Positions 15,884 to 22,687 of a stretch of DNA of 28,995 nt are shown in pieces (position 1 is the stretch's first letter; each line of letters opens with the position of its first letter). The DNA comes from an uncultured Kiritimatiellota bacterium. Its GTDB lineage: Bacteria; Verrucomicrobiota; Kiritimatiellia; RFP12; UBA1067. Below the pieces are notes generated by a model, which saw only the letters and a list, made by a program, of their open reading frames with translations, did not search any database and was not told where the DNA came from. Made by a program: the position numbers and the translations under genes. Where the stretch lies: assembly GCA_934635225.1 (NCBI GenBank), contig CAKTYZ010000026.1, positions 1-28,995 on the forward strand, in the 5' to 3' direction.

Positions 15884-16048
15884 ATGAATAAGCTCATCGC
15901 ACTCTGTCTTGCCGCCGTTCCGCTCCCCGGACTTCTGGCGGTCGTGTCGAACGGATTCGCCCTTGACACACGCCCATCGCCGCAGATCCAATATGGTGTC
16001 GTCGAGACCTTCTCGACGCGTCCGCCGTTGGTTCTTCTCGTTCGCTGA
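15884..16048 (+). CDS. 54-residue secreted peptide of unknown function
   Basis: A small protein with a signal-peptide-like N terminus (MNKLIALCLAAVPLPGLLAV) and a mature part of only ~33 residues that ends PPLVLLVR. The start is firm: perfect AAGGAGG at the right distance and its own promoter. It leads the operon, 22 nt ahead of the SUMF1-fold gene. It may be a genuine short peptide or the remnant of a longer secreted protein. I do not recognise a family. Confidence 0.65.
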   Translation: MNKLIALCLAAVPLPGLLAVVSNGFALDTRPSPQIQYGVVETFSTRPPLVLLVR

Positions 16049-16070
16049 TTGACAAGGAAAGGGTCTGACC

Positions 16071-17381
16071 ATGAAGAAAGTCATCTTTTTGTCTTCCGTA
16101 CTGTCCGTCGGCGTTGTCCTGTCGGCCGAGCCGCTTGTCTCAGACGTCCTCGCCCGTCAGGGCTGGGGAACGCGCAAGGTCACGGTGAGCTACAGATTGG
16201 ACATTGAGCCGGCGGTCGTCACCGTCGACGTCCAGACGAATCGCGGCGATGGCGTCTGGGCCTCGATCGGGGCCGAGAACCAAGTTCGCCTAACGGGAGA
16301 CGTGAACGCGCTGGTGCGCCCGGGGACGCGCAGCTTCGTCTGGGACGCCGGCAAGGATTGGCCGGATCGGCAGATCTCGGGCGGGAACATTCGTTTCGCC
16401 GTCTCCGCATGGGTGACAAATGCGCCGCCAGACTACATGACGGTCGATCTTTACGGTGCGGATGACGGGACGCGCGTCCGCTACTATGCGGCGGCGGAGT
16501 TCGTGCCGGGTGGCGTGACGGACGAGCGGTACAAGACGACGCATCTCCTGCTTCGCAAGATTCCCGCCGCTGGCGTCCGGTGGCTGATGGGTTCGCCGGC
16601 GGACGAGTCGGGGCGCATGACGGACGAACGGGGCGTGAACTGGGAGACGCAGCACGAAGTCATCCTTTCGGACGACTATTACATGGCCGTCTACGAGACG
16701 ACGCAGAAGCAGTTCTCCGGCTACAACAGATGGCATCGTTCGCACCCGAACAACGTTCAGAGCGTGGACGGCTGTCCGACGGGACCCGAATACGACACTT
16801 ATCCGCTCAACCGCATGTACCTGACCGATTTCCGAGGAGGGGAAAAGGGCTTGGGCTGGCCGGCGAACCACGATGTGGACGAGACGAGCTGGCTTGGGAA
16901 GTTGCGCGCGGCGACAGGACTCGCGTTCGATCTGCCGACGGAGGCGCAGTGGGAGTTCGCCTGCCGCGCCGGCACGACGACGGCCTGGTGCAACGGCGAA
17001 GACGCGAAGGGGAAGCCGAACGAACACGTCTTTGGGTTTGGGACCCTGGGCTTCTACGCCAACTACAACGGTCAGCCGCTTGCTCCCGTGGGGACGAAGC
17101 TCCCGAACGGATTCGGTCTTTACGACATGATGGGCAATGTCGCGGAACAGTGCCTGGACTGGGCGGGCGACCATCCGACGGACGGCGGAACGAAAGTGGA
17201 TCCTGTCGGCGCGGCGAAGCCGGAGCCGTTAGATCTGGGGGCTCTCACGCTGATCGTCAAGGGCGGCCGCAGCAACGGCGTGGCCGATCTCCTGCGGTCG
17301 GGATGCCGCATCACGTCGAAAGTTCAGAACTGGGACTCGCAGATCGGTTTCCGTGTCGTGTGTCCCGCACTCGCGAGGTGA
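16071..17381 (+). CDS. Secreted SUMF1/FGE-fold protein
   Basis: A 436-residue protein with a signal peptide (MKKVIFLSSVLSVGVVLSA). Residues ~20-130 form a beta-rich N-terminal domain; residues ~165-434 carry the formylglycine-generating-enzyme (SUMF1, PF03781) fold, with LPTEAQWEFACRAGTTT, NGFGLYDMMGNVAEQCLDW and a closing IGFRVV. The paired cysteines that bind copper in true FGE enzymes are not evident: the expected region reads GCRITSKVQNWD. No sulfatase gene lies in the window. It is therefore probably not a sulfatase activator; SUMF1 folds are also used as surface ligand-binding proteins. It lies between the 54-residue peptide gene and the clan A glycosidase gene (5-nt gap), with AAGGAAAGGG before the ATG. 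Confidence 0.85.
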   Translation: MKKVIFLSSVLSVGVVLSAEPLVSDVLARQGWGTRKVTVSYRLDIEPAVVTVDVQTNRGDGVWASIGAENQVRLTGDVNALVRPGTRSFVWDAGKDWPDRQISGGNIRFAVSAWVTNAPPDYMTVDLYGADDGTRVRYYAAAEFVPGGVTDERYKTTHLLLRKIPAAGVRWLMGSPADESGRMTDERGVNWETQHEVILSDDYYMAVYETTQKQFSGYNRWHRSHPNNVQSVDGCPTGPEYDTYPLNRMYLTDFRGGEKGLGWPANHDVDETSWLGKLRAATGLAFDLPTEAQWEFACRAGTTTAWCNGEDAKGKPNEHVFGFGTLGFYANYNGQPLAPVGTKLPNGFGLYDMMGNVAEQCLDWAGDHPTDGGTKVDPVGAAKPEPLDLGALTLIVKGGRSNGVADLLRSGCRITSKVQNWDSQIGFRVVCPALAR

Positions 17382-17386
17382 AACGG

Positions 17387-19480
17387 ATGAATCGTGTGCT
17401 TTCCCTGTTGATTGGCTGTTCGGCGTGGGTGTCGGCGGCCTCGGTGAAGGTGAGCGTCGGCGTGGGCGACGAACTGCCGTTCGTCAGGCCGGCCGATGCG
17501 GTGGCCCGGCTTCGGGCCGAGGTCAAGGCGGAGGCTTCGGAAGGGACGATCTCTTTCACGGTCCGCAATGTGCTGGGCGGCGAGACGAAAACGGTGCGCG
17601 CTTTGTCCTTCATGGACGGGCGGGCGACCGTGAAGGTACTGGACGCGCCCTTGAAGAAGGGCGCCTACGACGTCGCCTGGTCCTGTCGGGCCGGAAGCGA
17701 GACGGCGACGGGTTCGCAGCGCATCGCGGTCTGCGATGACGTTGGGCCCTCCGAAGGGCGGAACGGCGAGTTCCTTTTCGGCACGCACGCGCATCTTCAG
17801 TGCTGCCGCAGTCCGCAAGAGGAAGAGCTGGAGGTTCGGGCCGCCGCGCGAGCGGGGTTCACGGTCATGCGCATCGATCTGGCCTGGTGTGCCATGGAGC
17901 GTCAGCCGGGCGATTACGACTGGTCGGGCAGCGAGCGGCGCGTGGCCCTGCTGGAGAAGTACGGCATCCGACCGCAGGCGCTCGTTGGGCTTGCCCCGGA
18001 CTGGGCGGTGAAGAGGGATTGGGTCTATGAACGTCCCGAGCGCGGACCTTGCGGCAACAAGCTGCCCGAGCCTGCGCTTTGGAAGGGCTTCTTGGAGAAG
18101 ATGGCGGCGCACTTCGGGACGCGCATCCCGTTCTACGAACTCTACAACGAGCCGGACCTCATCGGGTTCGGAAACTTCACGGTAGACGACTATGTCGAGT
18201 CCTTTAACGCCGGGGCGCGCGGCGTCCATGCGGGCTGCCCGACGGCCAAGGTCCTCACGGGCGGCATCGCCTGCTGGCGCGTCACGGTTGACATGAAGAG
18301 GGACTTCCTGCCGCGCGGCGTGCTGGGCACGGCGCAGGACTTTGACATCCTTGCCATCCATGAGCATGGCGAGCCGAAAGGGCTGTTCAGGACGCTCGAC
18401 GCGCACTGGCTGCCCTTGCTGAAGGCCAACGGCATCCGAAAGCCGATCTGGCCGAACGAGACGAGCGAAGACGCGCTTCGCGGCGAGGCCGCACAGGCGG
18501 CGTGCTACTTTCAGAAGGCGCTGTTCTCTTGGTCGCGCGGGTGCTGTGCGCACAATTGGTACAAGGTCCGCGAATCAGGCCGCGACCTGGCGGGGACACG
18601 GCGCGTCTACGGTCTGCTTTCGCGCGACTTCGAGCCGCTTGCGGCCTATCCGGCCGTGGCCGGGACGACCTCCCTCTATCGCGACGCACACTTCGTCCGC
18701 GAGATTCCGAATGACGACATGGAGTTGCTGCTGTTTGCCAAGGGGCAGGGGCTTGTCTTGGCGGGATGGCCTCACAAGCCGGGCTGTGCGCGACCGCCGC
18801 GCCCCGTGAAGATTCGCACGGACGCGTCGGAGGCGGTCTTCGTCGATCTGATGGGCAATCCGCGCGCGCTGTCCCTTGTGGACGGAACCATCGTGTTCGA
18901 CACGGGGCGCTTTGTCGGCTCGCTCGTCCTTCGGCAGGCGACACGGGCGGAGGCGATTGCCAACCCGCCCCTGCCGTCGCGGACGCCGCTGAAGATTCGC
19001 GTGCCGGAGGGCAAGTTCCCGTCCTCGCCGCAGCTCGTGCTGGACAGGCCCGAGCAGTACGTCTCGTTCGCGGGCTTCAATCCGGCGACGGACCACCTGA
19101 TGTGGCGCGGCCCCGACGACCTGAGCGCACGCTACTGGTTCCGCCGCGACGGCGACACGCTGACGGTCCGCGCAGACGTGACGGATGACGTCACGCATTT
19201 CTCGACGACCGAGGCGCCGCACGCGGGCGACGTCATGGCCTTGGCGTTCATGGTGGACGGGCGTCGCCACTTCTGCTGGGTGAAAAGCGCGGATGGGCAC
19301 GCCTATCGGCACACGTTCTCGCTGGCCGAACTCGGCTACGCGCCCGGCAAGCGCCTTCTCTTCAACACCCGTGTCTGGGACAACGACGACGGCATCGTCG
19401 CCGAAGGGGCCATCGGCCTCTCGGAGGACATCATGGTCGGCGAGCGGCTGGAAGAATGGGCGGAGCTGACGTTCAAATGA
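17387..19480 (+). CDS. Secreted clan GH-A glycoside hydrolase (GH39/GH5-like) with C-terminal binding domain
   Basis: A 697-residue protein starting MNRVLSLLIGCSAWVSAAS, a signal peptide. The frame stays open far upstream, but the ATG at 17387 is chosen because the signal peptide begins there and the SUMF1 gene ends 5 nt before. After a ~110-residue beta domain comes a TIM-barrel: FYELYNEPD with Glu255 as the acid/base (the Asn-Glu-Pro of clan A) and IWPNETSED with Glu358 as likely nucleophile. The last ~190 residues resemble a CBM9-like domain often attached to such enzymes. Substrate cannot be read; xylosidase- and galactosidase-type activities occur in the clan. The stop overlaps the next start (ATGA), so the enzyme and the esterase are translationally coupled. 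Confidence 0.85.
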   Translation: MNRVLSLLIGCSAWVSAASVKVSVGVGDELPFVRPADAVARLRAEVKAEASEGTISFTVRNVLGGETKTVRALSFMDGRATVKVLDAPLKKGAYDVAWSCRAGSETATGSQRIAVCDDVGPSEGRNGEFLFGTHAHLQCCRSPQEEELEVRAAARAGFTVMRIDLAWCAMERQPGDYDWSGSERRVALLEKYGIRPQALVGLAPDWAVKRDWVYERPERGPCGNKLPEPALWKGFLEKMAAHFGTRIPFYELYNEPDLIGFGNFTVDDYVESFNAGARGVHAGCPTAKVLTGGIACWRVTVDMKRDFLPRGVLGTAQDFDILAIHEHGEPKGLFRTLDAHWLPLLKANGIRKPIWPNETSEDALRGEAAQAACYFQKALFSWSRGCCAHNWYKVRESGRDLAGTRRVYGLLSRDFEPLAAYPAVAGTTSLYRDAHFVREIPNDDMELLLFAKGQGLVLAGWPHKPGCARPPRPVKIRTDASEAVFVDLMGNPRALSLVDGTIVFDTGRFVGSLVLRQATRAEAIANPPLPSRTPLKIRVPEGKFPSSPQLVLDRPEQYVSFAGFNPATDHLMWRGPDDLSARYWFRRDGDTLTVRADVTDDVTHFSTTEAPHAGDVMALAFMVDGRRHFCWVKSADGHAYRHTFSLAELGYAPGKRLLFNTRVWDNDDGIVAEGAIGLSEDIMVGERLEEWAELTFK

Positions 19481-21003
19481 GGCACGCGATTCCCCTTTCG
19501 ATCATCACCCTGTTGCTCGGCCAGATGGCAAGTCCACTTGCGGCCGCCGAGCTCGCGCGGCATTTCGCCAGCCACATGGTGCTGCAGCGCGACCGCCCGG
19601 TGCGCCTTTGGGGAACGGGCGAGGCGGGCGAGCGCGTGACGGTTACGTTCGGCGGCAAGGTCGCTTCTGCGACTGTCGTCCCAGGAGGGACATGGGAGGC
19701 AACGCTTCCGGCGTTCGGTGTTTCGGCGATTGGGCGCGAGCTCGTCTTCTGCAGCGGAAAGGCCGAACGCCGCCTGAGGGATGTTCTGGTGGGTGATGTT
19801 TGGATCGTGGCGGGGCAGTCCAACGCCGAGATGACGTTCGGTTGGGGCGTCTTGGACGGCGAGGCCGAGCGGGCGACGGCGAATGCCCATCCCGGCATCC
19901 GCGCCATGAAGGTCGGGCATGAGGAAAGCCTTGTGCCAGTGGACGGAGACGCGCCATGCGGACCGTGGCGCGTCTGCACGCGCGAGGCCCTGCAGGACGT
20001 CACGGCGCTCGGGTGGTTCTTCGCGCGGGACATCAACGGCCGGACGGGCATCCCCATCGGGCTTCTGGATGTCAGCTGGAGCGCGTCCCGCATCGACCCG
20101 TTCGTGAACCGCGAAGGGCTTCGGGCCGTCCCCGGCCTGTCTTGGGCCGAGGGGCTGTGTGCGTCGCGCCTTGTCGCGTTACGAGACTGGGCCGTGCGCC
20201 CCGAGGGCCTTTCGCCCGTCCGCGTGCCGGCGAGCATCCCGTTCGGCACGCGCTGGAACGCGATGGTTGCGCCGCTGCGCCGCGTCGCGGTGGCGGGCGT
20301 GATTTGGTATCAGGGGTGTTCGAATGCGGGCGAGAAGTGGGACTACGCGCTCAAGCTGGAGGCTCTGGTGAAGGGCTGGCGGGCGTTTTGGGGCGAAAGT
20401 CTGCCGTTCTGCATTGTCCAGCTTGCGGGGTATGGGCATTCGACGGAGCAACCGGCGGGCGGCGATGGTTTTGCCTCGGTTCGTCAGGCCCAGTTCGAGG
20501 TGTTCCGCAGACTGCCGCAGATGGGTCTTGCCGTGGCCCTCGACCTTGGCGACCCGAACGACATCCATCCGAAGAACAAGCAAGACCTTGCCGCGCGGGT
20601 GGCCCTTTGGGCGAGACGAGACGTCTATGGCGAGAAGGCCTTGGTGCCGAGCGGTCCTCTTTACCGCGAAAGCGCCCGTGAAGGAAACCGTCTGCGCGTC
20701 AGGTTCGACTTCGTCGGTTCGGGGCTGATGGCGGCCGCGAAAGATCCGCACGCCGTCGGGCAGCCGCCGCAGCCGATGTCGGGCGGGGCGCTCAGGGGCT
20801 TTGCCTTGTTAGGCGAAGACGGGAACTGGCATTGGGCGACGGCGGTCATTGACGGCAGGGATGTCGTCGTCTCAGCCGACGGCGTGAGGGAACCGCGTGC
20901 CGTGCGCTATGCCTATCGGGCGAACCCCGCAGCGTGCGGTGGCGCGAATCTCTATAACCGAGAGGGACTTCCGGCCGCGCCATTCAGCGGCGAGGGCTGG
21001 TGA
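19477..21003 (+). CDS. Secreted SGNH-type sialate/acetyl-xylan O-acetylesterase family protein
   Basis: A 508-residue protein with a signal peptide (MRHAIPLSIITLLLGQMASPLAAA). The SGNH hydrolase core is complete: the nucleophile Ser115 in WIVAGQSNAEM and the DxxH-type pair in DPNDIHPKNKQDLA (Asp362, His364). WYQGCSNAG and PFCIVQLAGYG are further hallmarks of the bacterial sialate O-acetylesterase family (COG4409-type; many members deacetylate plant xylan rather than sialic acid). The ATG at 19477 overlaps the preceding TGA. An in-frame ATG seven codons upstream is less likely because it spoils the signal peptide. Removal of acetyl groups would expose the glycan to the glycosidases encoded next door. 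Confidence 0.9.
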   Translation: MRHAIPLSIITLLLGQMASPLAAAELARHFASHMVLQRDRPVRLWGTGEAGERVTVTFGGKVASATVVPGGTWEATLPAFGVSAIGRELVFCSGKAERRLRDVLVGDVWIVAGQSNAEMTFGWGVLDGEAERATANAHPGIRAMKVGHEESLVPVDGDAPCGPWRVCTREALQDVTALGWFFARDINGRTGIPIGLLDVSWSASRIDPFVNREGLRAVPGLSWAEGLCASRLVALRDWAVRPEGLSPVRVPASIPFGTRWNAMVAPLRRVAVAGVIWYQGCSNAGEKWDYALKLEALVKGWRAFWGESLPFCIVQLAGYGHSTEQPAGGDGFASVRQAQFEVFRRLPQMGLAVALDLGDPNDIHPKNKQDLAARVALWARRDVYGEKALVPSGPLYRESAREGNRLRVRFDFVGSGLMAAAKDPHAVGQPPQPMSGGALRGFALLGEDGNWHWATAVIDGRDVVVSADGVREPRAVRYAYRANPAACGGANLYNREGLPAAPFSGEGW

Positions 21004-21032
21004 TAAACAGACAGGAAAGGAAAGACAAAAGA

Positions 21033-22649
21033 ATGAAGATCAGAACAGTTGTGGCGGCAGTCATGTGTGTTGGCGCGGTGTTTGGCGGCGTCAAGACGCC
21101 GACCGTGGTGAACATCGTCAACTTCGTGCGCGGGAGCGAGCCGCGCTATCCGGACAGGGACCTCGTCCAGCCGTTGCGCGAGGAGGTCAGGCTCAACACG
21201 GCGCATCACCTGCCCAACACGATTCTCCTGCAGTACGACGCGCTCCTGCGCGACGACCTGGTCGCGGCGGCCAAGTCCGCCGAGCCGGAAAAGACCGAAT
21301 ACGGCGTCTGGTTTGAGCTGTGCCGCCAGGTCGTCGAGGCGTGCGGCATCGCGTGGGCGGGGCGTCCGGGCTGGGACTGGGAGTGGTTCGTCAACCCCGG
21401 CTTTCTCATGGCGTATGAGCCGGCCGAGCGCGAACGGCTTGTGGACGAGACGTTCCGCCTCTTTCGGGAGCGTTTCGGAAACTATCCGCGCGTAGTCGGC
21501 AGCTGGCTTCTGGACGCGCATTCCATGAAATACATGGCCGACAGGTATGGCATCGATGGCTTCTGCATCTGCCGCGAGCAGGATTCGACCGACGCCTACG
21601 GCTTGCGCGGCGGCTATTTCAACGGGCTCTACTATCCCTCGAAGCTCAACGCGCTCTCGCCGGCGGTGGACATGAAGAACGCGATTCCCGTGCCGCTCTT
21701 CCGTATGCTGACGCCCGATCCGATCTACAACTACGGGCCAGGGCACAACGACCGTACGGGCCTCGTCAAGAGCCGCTATCCGGGCGCCTGCACGCTGGAG
21801 CCGGTCAGCGCCCGTCATCCGGAAGTCGTCGATTGGTTCTTTCGCGTCTACACGGGTCCGGGGCTGCTGGGCCTCTCCTACATGCAGATCGGGCAGGAGA
21901 ACAGCTTCGGCTGGCCGGCGATTCAGCTGGGACTCCCGTACCAGATCCGCAAGGTTGCCGAGTTGGCTGCGGCCGGCAAGGTCGTCGTCGAGACGATGGG
22001 CGAGACGGGCCGCAAGTTCAAGGCGCGCCATCGCGAAAACGTGCCGCAGACGCAGGTGGCGCTGGAGAACTGGTCCGGCGAAGACTACAGGAGCGTCTGG
22101 TACAACTCGAAGCACTATCGCGTGAACGTCTTCTACAAGGAAGGGAATCTCCGCATCCGCGACATCCACAAGTTCTGCGACGACTACCCGGAGACCTATC
22201 TTCGGAAGCCGTGCAAGAAGTGGCACTGTTCCTACTTCACGCCCCCAGTTGTCGATTCCGTGCTGTTTGCCCAGGGCGAGGAGGCGGGGCTTGCCGAGTT
22301 CGGCGGCACGTTCGACGGCCTGTCCGTCTCGACGCCGGACGAGAAGACGCTTGTCATCACGGCCAGCCGTCCGGACGGGCTGCCGCCCCTGACGATTTCG
22401 TGCCATGAGGGTCGAATCGACTTCGACATGGGCGTGACGACGGACGACTGGATGCGTGCGGGCATCAAGTTCGTCGGCGCGAGCCGCGACGGCTTCTTCG
22501 AGAAGCTTGAGTTCCCGGCTGGGTCTGTGGTGATGACGTTCGACGGCTGCACCTACCGCATGCCGTATTTCGGCGACCTGAAGCCGTCGGTGAAGGGCTG
22601 GACGCTCTTCCCGATTCGCGGCAAGTCGTCCCTCGACCTGTCGCGGTGA
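21033..22649 (+). CDS. Secreted protein of uncharacterised family, glycan-operon member
   Basis: A 538-residue protein with a signal peptide (MKIRTVVAAVMCVGAVFGGV). GGAAAGGAAAG upstream of ATG 21033 supports this start over an in-frame ATG at 21000. The sequence is rich in Trp, Tyr and His: WDWEWFVNPGF, SWLLDAHSMKYMADRYG and FCICREQDSTDAYG suggest an alpha/beta barrel, with a beta-rich C-terminal third. From memory it resembles the secreted Bacteroides family labelled DUF3863/DUF3864, but I cannot verify that. Acidic and histidine residues in conserved-looking motifs, and its position last in the operon after the esterase (29-nt gap), make a glycan-active enzyme likely. No catalytic residues can be assigned. 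Confidence 0.75.
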   Translation: MKIRTVVAAVMCVGAVFGGVKTPTVVNIVNFVRGSEPRYPDRDLVQPLREEVRLNTAHHLPNTILLQYDALLRDDLVAAAKSAEPEKTEYGVWFELCRQVVEACGIAWAGRPGWDWEWFVNPGFLMAYEPAERERLVDETFRLFRERFGNYPRVVGSWLLDAHSMKYMADRYGIDGFCICREQDSTDAYGLRGGYFNGLYYPSKLNALSPAVDMKNAIPVPLFRMLTPDPIYNYGPGHNDRTGLVKSRYPGACTLEPVSARHPEVVDWFFRVYTGPGLLGLSYMQIGQENSFGWPAIQLGLPYQIRKVAELAAAGKVVVETMGETGRKFKARHRENVPQTQVALENWSGEDYRSVWYNSKHYRVNVFYKEGNLRIRDIHKFCDDYPETYLRKPCKKWHCSYFTPPVVDSVLFAQGEEAGLAEFGGTFDGLSVSTPDEKTLVITASRPDGLPPLTISCHEGRIDFDMGVTTDDWMRAGIKFVGASRDGFFEKLEFPAGSVVMTFDGCTYRMPYFGDLKPSVKGWTLFPIRGKSSLDLSR

Positions 22650-22651
22650 CC

Positions 22652-22687
22652 TTGGCAGTCGAGCGGCACTCTGGTATAATCGTGCTA
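22652..22687 (+). promoter_or_regulatory. Near-consensus promoter giving a leaderless mRNA
   Basis: TTGGCA (22652-22657), a 17-bp spacer, and TGG-TATAAT (-10 at 22675-22680). Only six bases separate the -10 from ATG 22687, so transcription should begin at the A of the start codon. The -35 begins two bases after the stop of the preceding gene. Confidence 0.85.

Noticed and set aside
16071..17381. Functional formylglycine-generating (sulfatase-activating) enzyme
   Set aside because: The fold is right, but the catalytic cysteine pair is not evident and no sulfatase is encoded in the window.
16580..17386. Long upstream extension of the clan A glycosidase frame
   Set aside because: It lies in another frame across the SUMF1-fold gene, and the real signal peptide begins at ATG 17387, five bases after that gene's stop.
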